From Prochlorococcus sp. AG-686-P16 (GTDB taxonomy: Bacteria; Cyanobacteriota; Cyanobacteriia; PCC-6307; Cyanobiaceae), in contig QCVY01000002.1 in the NCBI GenBank assembly GCA_003208695.1, forward strand, positions 1 through 33,411: a DNA stretch of 33,411 bases, given 5' to 3'. Shown here in pieces: positions 14,667-22,838 of the stretch; position 1 is the first letter of the stretch; each line of letters opens with the position of its first letter. Under the pieces are notes generated by a model that was not told where the DNA came from, did not search any database, and was given only the letters and a program-made list of their open reading frames with translations. A program made the translations under genes and the position numbers.

Positions 14667-15878
14667 ATGATTTTAAATACAAATAGTATTCTCTTGTATT
14701 TAGGTTTTTTATCTTTTGTTCTAATATTATTTTCATTCTTTTATGAAATATATATTTTTAATAAGGCACCTTTTTTAAAAGATTCTCTTTATTCAAAGCC
14801 AATTAATGAGAGCCTATCAATTTTAATACCGGCTTATAATGAGGAAATAAATATAGTCAACTGTCTAAAAGCATTAAGTGAAATAAAAAAACCGTGCCAA
14901 ACTTTTAAAATTTTAGTTGTTGATGACTCAAGTACTGATAATACTTATAATGAAGCTATAAAATGTAAAGATAAATATTTTCAAAAAAATGATGATATAG
15001 AAATTATTTCTTCTGGGGATAGACCAATTAACAAAAATTGGGTTGGCAAAAATTGGGCTTGCTATAAAGGATCAAAACAATTAAGCACTGATTGGATTTT
15101 ATTTATAGATGCAGATGTCATAATTGGTAAAAATTGTATTTTCAATGCATTATTAAAATCTTGTGCAGAAGACATTGATTTATTATCTTTGGCTCCAAAA
15201 ATAAATTGTAATTGCTTAGCAGAATGGATGGTCCAACCAATAATGACTAGTCTTCTTATGCTAGGTTTCCCAATTTCTAAAACTAATGATTCATCAAATA
15301 AAGATTCTTTTGCCGCAGGTCCTTTTATGCTATTTAAAAAAAAATCCTATGATCTAATTGGCGGACATCTTGAAACATATAATGAAGTCGTTGAAGATTT
15401 AGCATTAGCCGAAAAAATAAAATCAAATAATTTAAAATTAAATTTTTCTATAGCAATTAATGATATCTCTCTTAATATGTACAGTAACTTAAATTCATTG
15501 ATTGAAGGTTGGAGTAAAAACTGGTTCTTAGGTCTTGAGAAAAACATTTTAAAATCACTATCGGCATCAATATTTGTATTTTTCTTGTATTCATTTCCTT
15601 TAATTTTATTTCTGATATCACTAATACAAATTAATTTTACAGATATTACAAAAATATACTTTCTAACTTTTCTAATTTCTTTTATATCTATTATTAGTTA
15701 TGGAATAAAAAGGCTAATATTTAAGAATAAATTTAATATCCCTAACAATTACTGGTACCTCAATAGCATAGGAGGATTTATTGTAATTTATATTAGTTTT
15801 TTGTCTATTTATCGAACAGTTACGGGCAATGGATGGACTTGGAAGGGTAGAAAATTACATAAGAAATTCGATTTATAA
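14667..15878 (+). CDS. Membrane-bound family 2 glycosyltransferase
   Basis: 403 aa. An N-terminal hydrophobic helix (residues 8-27) is followed by a GT-A catalytic domain: SILIPAYNEE (residues 51-60), VVDDSSTDNT (residues 84-93), the metal-binding DAD (residues 148-150, in ILFIDADV), FAAGPFMLF, and the acceptor-region VVEDLALAEKI. Several C-terminal helices (about residues 290-385) end in TGNGWTWKGRKL. This domain plan resembles GT2 enzymes acting on lipid acceptors, such as carotenoid or hopanoid-type glycosyltransferases; the acceptor cannot be named. A good SD (GAGGCAGGAA) precedes the ATG. The 3' end is only 5 bp from the convergent next gene. Confidence 0.85.
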   Translation: MILNTNSILLYLGFLSFVLILFSFFYEIYIFNKAPFLKDSLYSKPINESLSILIPAYNEEINIVNCLKALSEIKKPCQTFKILVVDDSSTDNTYNEAIKCKDKYFQKNDDIEIISSGDRPINKNWVGKNWACYKGSKQLSTDWILFIDADVIIGKNCIFNALLKSCAEDIDLLSLAPKINCNCLAEWMVQPIMTSLLMLGFPISKTNDSSNKDSFAAGPFMLFKKKSYDLIGGHLETYNEVVEDLALAEKIKSNNLKLNFSIAINDISLNMYSNLNSLIEGWSKNWFLGLEKNILKSLSASIFVFFLYSFPLILFLISLIQINFTDITKIYFLTFLISFISIISYGIKRLIFKNKFNIPNNYWYLNSIGGFIVIYISFLSIYRTVTGNGWTWKGRKLHKKFDL

Positions 15879-15883
15879 AAGTT

Positions 15884-16072
15884 TTAACTTTCTTCAGTTT
15901 CATAAAGTAAAATACTTTCAATTATCATCCGATCACCATCTGTTAATTTATAATTTTCTATTTTCCATTTTGTAAACTTTATACAATCCTCAAGAGATGG
16001 ATTTTCATTTCTACATTTTCGCCACTCTCTAATCCAATCTGCTAAAGCATATGTAATTTTTGTTGTAAGCAT
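15884..16072 (-). CDS. Small helical protein, 62 aa, at the island edge
   Basis: Soluble, with Trp-rich helices (DWIREWRKCRNENPS then LEDCIKFTKWKI) and an acidic C-terminus. Two Cys. No family recognised. It lies between the glycosyltransferase and the serine recombinase. The 97-bp gap to the recombinase (16073-16169) is the likely position of one attachment site of the element. Confidence 0.6.
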   Translation of the reverse strand: MLTTKITYALADWIREWRKCRNENPSLEDCIKFTKWKIENYKLTDGDRMIIESILLYETEES

Positions 16073-16169
16073 TTTTTACCAATCTGGATAAATTATATCT
16101 TGCTCTAATTAACCCCTTTTGTCATAAGTAGAAACCCGTGCCATACTGCTTTCAAAGCAATAGATAAAA
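16073..16169 (+). promoter_or_regulatory. Recombinase leader and candidate attachment-site region
   Basis: Large serine integrases nearly always have an attachment site next to their gene, so one half-site is expected here. The stretch contains a short hairpin (TGCTTTCAAAGCA) just before the start codon. No clear matching copy was found near 25.4-25.7 kb by eye; serine-integrase att halves may share only a few bases, so this is not decisive. Confidence 0.3.
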
Positions 16170-18080
16170 ATGGCTGAAGCAACTCAAAAAGCTTCTATTA
16201 CAAAGGGTAAAGAGTCAGAGATAACTACTAAATATTCTATCTCATATATTCGTGTGAGTACGAAAAAACAAACCAAAGCCGAAGCATCAGGTATAGAAAG
16301 ACAGGAGGAAGAATATCAAAGATGGCTATATGAGCATCCAGAATATAAAAATTTAGATGGAGTTGAATTTATAGATTTAGGAGTTTCTGGTAGAGGTAAA
16401 AATAGCGAAAAAGGTGCATTGAGTGTTTTTATTAAAGAAGCTGAAAAGGGTAATTTACCTCCTCATACTTGTTTGGTTTGTAGTGATATGAGCAGACTTA
16501 CAAGAGAGCAGCCATATGAAGGTTTTACACTCTTAAAAAAAATATGGGATTTAGGGCATACATTTGCTTTCACTGAAGGTAGATGGAGAGGGGATGTTAT
16601 TACAGGAAGAGAAAGAGGAATGTTTGGTCTAGTTGAAATAGCTATAGATACAGCTTCTACGGAATGGGAAAGAAAAAGAGATAGGGCTAATGGCTACCAA
16701 AATAAAATTGCAAAGATGTTGGAGAAGAGAGATTTATCTTTTTTTAAATCTAGAGTAGAAGGAACAAAAATATCTATGTATCCTTTTTGGCTTGGATTTG
16801 ATGAAAAAATTAATGAATTTTATGTAATTGAAAAATGGGGGAAATTAGTTAAAAGAATATGTGATATGGCTCTTAATATGGGATCTAAAAAAATTGCATG
16901 GATATTAAAGCAAGAAGGGATTAAAAATGTACGTGGTAGATTTTTCGCGCCAAATACAATTAGACAAACAATATTGGATCATAGAGGTTTATTAGGAGAA
17001 AAAATTCATAACGGTATTACTTATAAAGGAATATATCCCCCAATAATTACCCCTGAGCTATTTGATTTAATACACTCTGCTAAAGAGAGTAGAAAACTAG
17101 ATTATAAAAATGGCCCTAAAAGTAAAATGGTAAACCTTTTTCAAGGATTAATATTTTGTGCTGAATGTGGAGGTTTAATGCAAGTTGCTAAAAAAACAAC
17201 ATTTAAATGTAAAAAAGCTAATGAAAAGAATGGAGAAAAAATAGAGATTGAATATGAAAATATTTATTGCGATAGAGCCAAAACCAAAAAAACTTGTAAG
17301 GCAACTAACTCAGCTCCTTATATTCAAAAACATAGAGATATTGATAATGAATTATTAATTCTTGAAAAAATATCAAAATTTAGATGGGAAGAATTTTTTA
17401 CAGATGAAAAGCACGATAGTGAATTAAATGCAAAAGTAGAGAAAAGGCAAAGATTATTGCATGACAGAAATAAAGTAGAAAAGATATTAGATAATCTTAA
17501 AAGATCAAATATTGAATATTTAAAACAAGGAAGAGTGGTGCCTATTGACCTTGATAAGTTACAGATAGAAGAACAGGAAAAGTATGATGAATTAAATAAA
17601 AAATACAATAAAGCAAAGCTAGATATTCAAAATTTAAAAAGGAAAAAAACAGGGAAAGAATTTAAAAAAGATATTCAAGAAAGAGTTCAGAATTTTATTA
17701 AAAAAGAAAGATTTATTCCTAAGAAAAGAGAAGAGTTTAATATTTGGCTTAAAGAAATAGGATTAGTAGTTACAGCAGATATTGAGATTACTGGAAGAAA
17801 TCCAAGAAAGAGTGCTAACAAGAATTATTACTTTGATACTGGTGTTGGAATGTTTGATTTCTTTACTAGAGAATTTAAAGGATTAAATCAAGTTGAGGAC
17901 GCTGCTAATGCTTTTGGAATGGATATTAAACAAGTTAGAAAAGAAGAAGCTATAAGAGAACAAATTTATAAAGAGCAAAGTTTAAAAGCTGGAAGAGATT
18001 TAAGATTTCATAAGCCTAAAAAAGAATTCAAAAAAATAACTGAAGAAGAATTTAGTAAACGAATTGAGGCAAAATTATGA
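16170..18080 (+). CDS. Large serine recombinase (putative integrase)
   Basis: 636 aa, typical length. The resolvase domain (about residues 22-185) carries the catalytic Ser30 in YIRVSTKKQ, SDMSRLTRE with active-site Arg (about residues 109-112), and the E helix. The recombinase domain (about residues 200-310) includes YPFWLGFDE, ARG-like GRFFAPNTIRQTILD and a GIYPPIITPELFD motif. A zinc ribbon follows with CAEC at 330-333, then Cys at 347, 367 and 376. A long Lys/Glu-rich coiled coil lies at about 400-500, then a second small domain. The enzyme catalyses site-specific insertion of an element and, with a directionality factor, its excision. Its stop overlaps the start of the ligase gene (ATGA), so the two are translationally coupled. 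Confidence 0.93.
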   Translation: MAEATQKASITKGKESEITTKYSISYIRVSTKKQTKAEASGIERQEEEYQRWLYEHPEYKNLDGVEFIDLGVSGRGKNSEKGALSVFIKEAEKGNLPPHTCLVCSDMSRLTREQPYEGFTLLKKIWDLGHTFAFTEGRWRGDVITGRERGMFGLVEIAIDTASTEWERKRDRANGYQNKIAKMLEKRDLSFFKSRVEGTKISMYPFWLGFDEKINEFYVIEKWGKLVKRICDMALNMGSKKIAWILKQEGIKNVRGRFFAPNTIRQTILDHRGLLGEKIHNGITYKGIYPPIITPELFDLIHSAKESRKLDYKNGPKSKMVNLFQGLIFCAECGGLMQVAKKTTFKCKKANEKNGEKIEIEYENIYCDRAKTKKTCKATNSAPYIQKHRDIDNELLILEKISKFRWEEFFTDEKHDSELNAKVEKRQRLLHDRNKVEKILDNLKRSNIEYLKQGRVVPIDLDKLQIEEQEKYDELNKKYNKAKLDIQNLKRKKTGKEFKKDIQERVQNFIKKERFIPKKREEFNIWLKEIGLVVTADIEITGRNPRKSANKNYYFDTGVGMFDFFTREFKGLNQVEDAANAFGMDIKQVRKEEAIREQIYKEQSLKAGRDLRFHKPKKEFKKITEEEFSKRIEAKL

Positions 18081-18829
18081 GCACTTACCTAGAAGAACGA
18101 ATTAAATACTATGACGAGGAATATCGTGCGGGGAGGGCTTTGATTTCTGATAAACAGTTCGACCAATTAGAAAAGAATCTTCTAAGGATTGCCCCTAAAT
18201 GCGATTACTTTAATAAGCAAAATAATTTAATTTTACCTTCATAAGCTAAAGACAATATCCAAGAATTTTTAGACGGCATTTTATCTGATACTCGATTATT
18301 AATAGAACCTAAGATCGATGGAGTTGCTATTGCGATCAAATATATAGATGGCAAATTGGAAAAAGCTATAAGTAGGAAGGGACATGATGTCACAGAAAAA
18401 ATCAAAACAATTAAAAGTATCCCCAGAGAAATCAGTATTAGATCAAATTTTGTGGTTCGTGGAGAATTATTTGCCAAAGAAGAAGAGCCCGCAACTAGCC
18501 AAAGAATCGCAAGTGGGTATCTCAGGAGCAAAAGCTACGAACCTAACCAAAAAATCACGTTCGCAGCCTTCCAGATCATCAACGGCAACTGCAACCAATA
18601 CGAAAGTCTCAATTACCTTAGGAAATTGGGCTTCTCCGTACTTGAAAGTTATCAAGCAAATCGGACTTCTCAAATAGAAACTTATAGGCAAGCATGGAGG
18701 TCTAAAAAACTCTTTGCTGATATTCCTACTGATGGAATAGTTATAAAAATAAATTCTAGAAAATTACAATTATTAAGAGAAAAATCTTATAGTTGCTATC
18801 CTTTTTGGCAGATGGCTATAAAGTATTAG
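18077..18829 (+). pseudogene. NAD-dependent DNA ligase adenylation domain with in-frame stop
   Basis: The frame from the ATG at 18077 encodes the NMN-binding Ia domain (YYDEEYRAGRALISDKQFD) and then the adenylation core: Lys motif EPKIDG (Lys codon 18311-18313), SRKGHDVTEKI with the IKTIKSIP segment, VVRGELF, SQRIASGYLRSK, FAAFQI, IPTDGIVIKIN and YPFWQMAIK. The OB, zinc, HhH and BRCT domains are absent, as in compact phage-type ligases. Codon 56 (18242-18244) is TAA where Leu would fit (LPS-stop-AKDNI), explained by one T-to-A change in TTA. Restart codons lie after the catalytic Lys, so without read-through or error the gene is inactive. Confidence 0.8.
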
Positions 18830-18849
18830 AAAATAAATTATTTAGAGTT

Positions 18850-19332
18850 ATGGCGGAAGAAACAAAGAAAGACGAAAAGATAAAAGACACCAGAATGTTT
18901 TATAAAAAGAAAAGGTATATTATCCCAGTTGTTTTAACTGCTTTAGCTGCACTAGGTTCGATATGGACTCACAATAATATTTATCAACTTGTAGATGAAT
19001 GTAATGATGGTTCGATGAAAGCATGTAAGGAGATAGAAAATGATTATGACTATACTCTTGATGATGAGGACGTACAATCTCGATTAACCAATCCATACTT
19101 AGTAGATAAAATAAACAAATTGAATGAAAAGCTAAACGAAGAGAATAGGAGGTATTCAGCTATGGGACGTTGCAAAAGGTATCTAAAAGCAAATATGAAA
19201 GATCCAGATAGTTTTAAATTAATTAATAGTGCAAGTGCTCAATTCAATACTGGAATTATTCAATACTCTGCTACTAATAGTTTTGGTGGCAGAGTACAAG
19301 ATTCATATAAATGTTTTGAGCCAAAGTATTAG
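18850..19332 (+). CDS. Cargo membrane-anchored protein with Cys pairs
   Basis: 160 aa from the ATG at 18850. The frame is open to 18793, but that part overlaps the ligase remnant. A charged N-terminus (MAEETKKDEKIK) precedes one hydrophobic helix (about residues 24-42, PVVLTALAALGSIW) and an exported-type tail with CNDGSMKAC, a later GRCKRYLKANMKDPDSFKL and a C-terminal Cys. The 'LKDPDSFK' type segment recurs in small exported bacterial proteins of unknown role. It is followed 3 bp later by another membrane-protein gene. Confidence 0.7.
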   Translation: MAEETKKDEKIKDTRMFYKKKRYIIPVVLTALAALGSIWTHNNIYQLVDECNDGSMKACKEIENDYDYTLDDEDVQSRLTNPYLVDKINKLNEKLNEENRRYSAMGRCKRYLKANMKDPDSFKLINSASAQFNTGIIQYSATNSFGGRVQDSYKCFEPKY

Positions 19333-19335
19333 TGG

Positions 19336-19710
19336 ATGAATAACGATCTTAAAAAAGGTTTTTTTAATGGCGTAGGCGGTTTCTTAGGCGTAATTATTAT
19401 TCCTTTAATTGGTTTAGGGATATGGAAAGTCTCTCCTTTAGCAAAGTCTTTATTTATAGGAATATTTGACCCTGAATTAAAAGAGTTTAGGCAATGTGAG
19501 AATAAAGCTTATAAAGATTGGTTGGTAACTCTTATAAGTTCAGATTATAAAAAATTTGAAAGAATACAAAAAATTCTGAAAGAAAATCCCAAAAGTGATA
19601 AAGCAAAATTAGAGAAACTTTTTAAAGATATGTACTTCGTTATATACAGACAGGGAATATGTGGAATGAATAGAACTGAAAAGAAAAGTTATGGTGTACA
19701 AGGTTATTAA
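19336..19710 (+). CDS. Cargo membrane protein, 124 aa
   Basis: The N-terminal helix is Gly- and Ile-rich (about residues 11-31, GVGGFLGVIIIPLIGLGIW). A second weaker hydrophobic segment and a charged tail with three Cys follow (QCENKAYKDW at about 54, GICGMNR near the end). It shares the anchor-plus-Cys plan of its upstream neighbour and starts 3 bp after it, so the two are co-transcribed. Box 1 begins just after the stop. Unknown function. Confidence 0.65.
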   Translation: MNNDLKKGFFNGVGGFLGVIIIPLIGLGIWKVSPLAKSLFIGIFDPELKEFRQCENKAYKDWLVTLISSDYKKFERIQKILKENPKSDKAKLEKLFKDMYFVIYRQGICGMNRTEKKSYGVQGY

Positions 19711-19713
19711 ATG

Positions 19714-19781
19714 AAACGCTTAATACTTGCACCGTTAAAAGTTAGTAATTGACAGTCGATCTAAAATAAGGGGCAATTAGC
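19714..19781 (+). repeat. Box 1 + box 2 repeat (copy A)
   Basis: Immediately after the previous stop is AAACGCTTAATACTTGCACC (box 1), then AGTAATTGACAGTCGATCTA and AAATAAGGGGCAATTAGC (box 2). The right arm of the box 2 hairpin is missing, so transcription may continue into the next gene, which starts 11 bp later. The box 2 core is near-identical to copies D, E and F. Confidence 0.85.
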
Positions 19782-19791
19782 AAATTAATAA

Positions 19792-20367
19792 ATGGAATAT
19801 ACAAAAGAACAAATTATTTATATACAGGAAAATAAACCAGAATTTGTATTAAAAGAAGTCCCTTCACTTGATTTTGTCGTAGTTGAATTTCTTAAAAAAT
19901 ATGAGGTTTTTGTAAAGCCTATGACTTCAGGTTCAAGAAATGTTGGAGAAGATGTTGCCTCTGGAGTATTAACTGGATTAGCTGGCCCAGATGTTGGATT
20001 AGATGCTTACGGAGTGAGTGGTCAAAAGAAACAAACTGCAGTTCAAGAATGGACACAATGGAAACAATGGACATTAAATCATAAAGATTTTGAAGATTTT
20101 AGAGCAAAGAAAATAGATGAACCCAAGGCTTTAAATATGAAGGTTTTAGAGAAATTAAAAGATCCAATGGTGCAAAAAGAGTTAGAGCCATTAATGGAAG
20201 CCTTTGGTAAAAAAGATAAAGCAGCAAAGAAAGGAATTATTATTGGTTTAATATTATTTTTTGGAATTTTTGGTGGTTTAAATATCTACTTCTTATTAGA
20301 AGATAATCAAATTTTTAAAAATAATAATAGGTCTAGTTATGTCCCTAGAAACTTAGATATTAAATAA
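19792..20367 (+). CDS. Cargo tail-anchored membrane protein, 191 aa
   Basis: Mostly soluble N-terminal part (about residues 1-145) with a Gly-rich patch (SGVLTGLAGPDVGLDAYG, about 63-80), a Trp-rich segment (EWTQWKQWTLNHKDF) and charged helices. One hydrophobic helix near the C-terminus (about residues 149-170, IIIGLILFFGIFGGLNIYF) is followed by a short polar tail. It is built like a tail-anchored or bitopic protein. No family recognised. Box 1 starts at its stop codon. Confidence 0.7.
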   Translation: MEYTKEQIIYIQENKPEFVLKEVPSLDFVVVEFLKKYEVFVKPMTSGSRNVGEDVASGVLTGLAGPDVGLDAYGVSGQKKQTAVQEWTQWKQWTLNHKDFEDFRAKKIDEPKALNMKVLEKLKDPMVQKELEPLMEAFGKKDKAAKKGIIIGLILFFGIFGGLNIYFLLEDNQIFKNNNRSSYVPRNLDIK

Positions 20368-20412
20368 AACGCTTACTACTTGCACAGCTTGTTGATAGCT
20401 GCTCTAAATAAG
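20367..20412 (+). repeat. Box 1 with degenerate box 2 (copy B)
   Basis: AAACGCTTACTACTTGCACAG overlaps the last base of the stop codon, then GTTGATAGCTGCTCTAAATAAG, an eroded box 2 core without hairpin. The next gene starts 19 bp later. Confidence 0.75.
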
Positions 20413-20430
20413 AAATAAATAAATTAGCTT

Positions 20431-20802
20431 ATGTCAATACAATTTATTGAAGAGTTTGATAATGCATCAAAAAAAACCGCCCCTGGTTCAAAAGGAATAG
20501 CCATTTTAAATATTTTGATTGTTATTAGTTCCATAATTGCCATACCTTTCACTTGGGGATTTAGCCTTTTTAGTTTATTCGCAGTTCCTATTTATTCAGC
20601 ATTACAATCAATTGCTAATGAAACATATAGAACAAGATTATTTACTGAAATTCAAACTCAGATTATTGCTGAAAAAGAAGGATTATTTAAAAAACCTCGT
20701 ATGAGGAGAATAGCTCGCTCAGCTCCAATTTATGAAGAAGAACTGATAGACGAAACTGACGATATTGATGAAGAAAATTTAGATGATGATATTGATAAAT
20801 AA
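20431..20802 (+). CDS. Cargo two-helix membrane protein with acidic tail
   Basis: 123 aa. Two hydrophobic helices (about residues 24-40 and 44-62, ILIVISSIIAIPF and SLFSLFAVPIYSAL), then a basic linker (KKPRMRRIARS) and a very acidic C-terminus (DETDDIDEENLDDDIDK). The frame and the ATG at 20431 are clear, although the SD is weak. Box 1 (copy C) follows the stop. Unknown function; the acidic tail is the most distinctive feature. Confidence 0.7.
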   Translation: MSIQFIEEFDNASKKTAPGSKGIAILNILIVISSIIAIPFTWGFSLFSLFAVPIYSALQSIANETYRTRLFTEIQTQIIAEKEGLFKKPRMRRIARSAPIYEEELIDETDDIDEENLDDDIDK

Positions 20803-20849
20803 AACCCTTACTAATTGCACAGCTTTATTATTGTCAGATCGCTATTAAG
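20802..20849 (+). repeat. Box 1 with degenerate box 2 (copy C)
   Basis: AAACCCTTACTAATTGCACAG starts at the last base of the stop codon, then ATTGTCAGATCGCTATTAAG, a decayed box 2 core. Another small gene begins at 20855. Confidence 0.7.
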
Positions 20850-20854
20850 TATTA

Positions 20855-21004
20855 ATGGAACTTGAGAAAGGAGAAATAATTGAAATTCCAGTAGAAAATC
20901 CTACTAATTTCACAAATCCAAATCAACCAGACATTGAGATTATTGTTTTAAGTTTTACTGTAGTTTTATTAATATTGGCTATCTATATTAAAAATCGGCA
21001 TTAA
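20855..21004 (+). CDS. Cargo tail-anchored small membrane protein, 49 aa
   Basis: The ATG ORF starts MELEKGEIIEIPVENPTNF, has an Asn/Pro-rich middle, one hydrophobic helix (IIVLSFTVVLLILAIYI) and a basic end (KNRH). The acidic N-terminal part and C-terminal anchor fit a tail-anchored protein. It is flanked by repeat copy C and a strong terminator 70 bp downstream. Confidence 0.55.
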   Translation: MELEKGEIIEIPVENPTNFTNPNQPDIEIIVLSFTVVLLILAIYIKNRH

Positions 21005-21073
21005 TACCGATATACAGAAAAAAATAATCATAGTAATTTCATCTTGATCTAACGGATCTAAGCTAAAAATTCT

Positions 21074-21116
21074 GAGATTGTTTCCATTTAAAGGCTGGAT
21101 TACAATCTCTTTTTTA
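21074..21116 (+). terminator. Rho-independent terminator after the first cargo block
   Basis: GAGATTGT...ACAATCTC with an inner TCCA/TGGA pairing, followed by six T. It is the strongest terminator in the island and ends the plus-strand run that begins with the recombinase. From here to 21350 there is no gene; further palindromes are ACTGTTTGCATGACAGT (21132-21148) and GTCTTAGGTTAAGAC (21199-21213). Confidence 0.75.
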
Positions 21117-21290
21117 ATGTAGAGAGCTAGGACTGTTTGCATGACAGTACACCTATTAATTAATGAGACTAGCCAACCTATTTACCGTACTTTTCACGTC
21201 TTAGGTTAAGACTAGATTTTCAAAAACAACCAATATTTTGTCCAATATTTTCTAACATTATGTCCAAGACGTATGAGACCCGCTAATAGT

Positions 21291-21340
21291 TAGTAATTGA
21301 CAGTCGATCTACAATAAGGGGCAATTAGCTCCCTTTTTTT
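21291..21340 (+). terminator. Box 2 repeat copy D with terminator hairpin
   Basis: TAGTAATTGACAGTCGATCT, then ACAATAAGGGGCAATTAGCT and CCCTTTTTTT. The stem GGGGC / GCTCC has one G-U pair and is followed by seven T. A shortened box 1-like CCGCTAATAG precedes it. It lies 11 bp upstream of the DUF481 gene, so it is upstream of that gene rather than after one, and must isolate it from upstream transcription. Confidence 0.85.
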
Positions 21341-21350
21341 ATCTTGCTAT

Positions 21351-22379
21351 ATGTATGAGTATTTTTTAAAAATCATAATTATATTTTCTGTTATTTCTCC
21401 TCTTAAAATTTATGCTTCAACCGATGATAAGAAAGTAGTTATTACCCTCACAAATGGGGATATATTGAATGGAACTTTAATTGAAAGTAAAAGTAACAAT
21501 GATGTAAAAACATTAGATCATCCACAATTAGGAGAGCTTACTATTAGTGAATCAATAATCGAAAGTTTTAAGTTAGATGGAAAAGCTACTGAAGATAAAA
21601 CTAATAGCATCGCTGATACAAATACTGCCACTTTTTCAATTTCTAAAAATAATATTTCAGAAGTAAAAATTAATGATGAAATTTCGAAATGGAGTGGATC
21701 AATAAGTATCGGTTTAGATAAGGATATTGAATATGAAGATTTTTTTAAAAGAACATTAGGTTTAGATTTAAGTATTGATTTAACTAATGAAAAAAGTATC
21801 TATACAAATACCATTTCATTTGATTGGACAAAAGATGAATCTCAATATGAAATTGGAGGATCATACTACGTGAGTGATTCTCTTGAAATTGATCAAAAAA
21901 CAAGTATGGATACAAGTAACAGAAATATGGAAATATATTTTTCTAATAATTATGACTATAACTCGGATGCGTCCTATGGTAAAAATTCATTAATTTCATC
22001 TATTGGTTTAACCAAAGGATTTTTTGCCTCAGATGATACTTCTTTATCAATCTCTGCTGGACCTGCTATACATTTTGTTTATGGAGGTAATGAATGCGAT
22101 ATAACTACTGACTGTGGTGAAACTTATCTATCAAGTGTTTTTAGCATTAATTTTTCAAATAAACTAAGTAAAAAATTTGAATTAGAAATCAATAATATTT
22201 TTACTTCAAGTTACGCAAGTACTGCTATTTATGGAAATGAATTATCAACTACCTTAACTTTTAGACCAAGTGATAGTTCTGGTTTTAATACTTCTTTTGA
22301 ATATCAAAATGATTATAAAGAGTTTAGTAACCCAAAATTTGAAGATAAATATTCTTTAAATGTAGGTTATGATTTTTGA
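21351..22379 (+). CDS. DUF481-like outer-membrane beta-barrel protein
   Basis: 342 aa. A signal peptide at residues 1-22 (hydrophobic IIIIFSVISPLKIYA) is followed by a short domain (residues 28-75, VVITLTNGDILNGTL then LTISESIIESFKL) typical of the N-terminal part of DUF481/YdiY-like proteins. A long region of alternating strands with many Ser, Thr, Tyr and Asn (about residues 108-342) ends in the aromatic C-terminus NVGYDF, as expected of an outer-membrane barrel. Such proteins have no settled function; related ones respond to salt or membrane stress. As cargo it would change the cell surface, perhaps affecting phage or grazer contact (inference). Confidence 0.75.
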   Translation: MYEYFLKIIIIFSVISPLKIYASTDDKKVVITLTNGDILNGTLIESKSNNDVKTLDHPQLGELTISESIIESFKLDGKATEDKTNSIADTNTATFSISKNNISEVKINDEISKWSGSISIGLDKDIEYEDFFKRTLGLDLSIDLTNEKSIYTNTISFDWTKDESQYEIGGSYYVSDSLEIDQKTSMDTSNRNMEIYFSNNYDYNSDASYGKNSLISSIGLTKGFFASDDTSLSISAGPAIHFVYGGNECDITTDCGETYLSSVFSINFSNKLSKKFELEINNIFTSSYASTAIYGNELSTTLTFRPSDSSGFNTSFEYQNDYKEFSNPKFEDKYSLNVGYDF

Positions 22380-22402
22380 TTATTTTGATTCCTTATAATA
22401 TT

Positions 22403-22440
22403 AAGCTTACTAATTCCACCGATTTAGTTAGTTTTTAATT
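22403..22440 (+). repeat. Degenerate box 1-like element
   Basis: AAGCTTACTAATTCCACCGA then TTTAGTTAGT resembles box 1 (CGCTTACTACTTGCACAG) and lies 23 bp after the DUF481 stop and upstream of the next cargo gene. Similarity is partial. Confidence 0.4.
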
Positions 22441-22473
22441 ATTTTGCTATATCTATATAAATTATACATTTAA

Positions 22474-22770
22474 ATGAAAATATTATTATTGCTTCCTTTG
22501 TTATTAGGTTTCTCAGTTCCAGTTCTTGCACATAACGAAGCTAATGGAGGTCTAGTACCTCTGCCAGGAATGGGTGGAATGCCAGGAATAGGTGGAACGC
22601 CTAAAAAGGACTGTCCAAGTGGTCCTACATTTAATAATCAGGGGAAAAATCCTCTAACTAAACAAATTGTTGATTATAAAGGAAGAAGATGTTCTTCAGC
22701 TACATGCATAACTGTTCGAAATGGAGATAATTGGAAAGGAGTTTGGAGTTGTTCAGGTAGACCAGAATAA
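22474..22770 (+). CDS. Small secreted Cys-rich protein
   Basis: 98 aa. A signal peptide (residues 1-19, hydrophobic LLLLPLLLGFSVPVLA, cleavage before HNEANGG) is followed by a Gly/Met/Pro-rich linker (PLPGMGGMPGIGG) and a compact domain with four Cys (CPSGP, RRCSSATC, WSCSG). Two disulfides are likely in the periplasm. It ends in the box 2 copy E terminator. No family recognised. Confidence 0.75.
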   Translation: MKILLLLPLLLGFSVPVLAHNEANGGLVPLPGMGGMPGIGGTPKKDCPSGPTFNNQGKNPLTKQIVDYKGRRCSSATCITVRNGDNWKGVWSCSGRPE

Positions 22771-22798
22771 TTATCAAAAATTGATTTAGTTGTAGTAG

Positions 22799-22838
22799 GT
22801 TGTCGATCTACAATAAGGGGCAATTAGCTCCTTTTTTT
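22799..22838 (+). terminator. Box 2 repeat copy E with terminator hairpin
   Basis: TTGTCGATCTACAATAAGG, then a 7-bp stem AAGGGGC / GCTCCTT (one G-U) with loop AATTA and seven T. It ends the secreted Cys-protein gene. It is convergent with the DUF3721 lipoprotein gene, whose stop lies inside the T-run region. Confidence 0.9.

Noticed and set aside
18205-18691. Several ORFs over the ligase region on both strands
   Set aside because: The ligase motifs lie in a single plus-strand frame; the others are shadows made visible by its higher GC.
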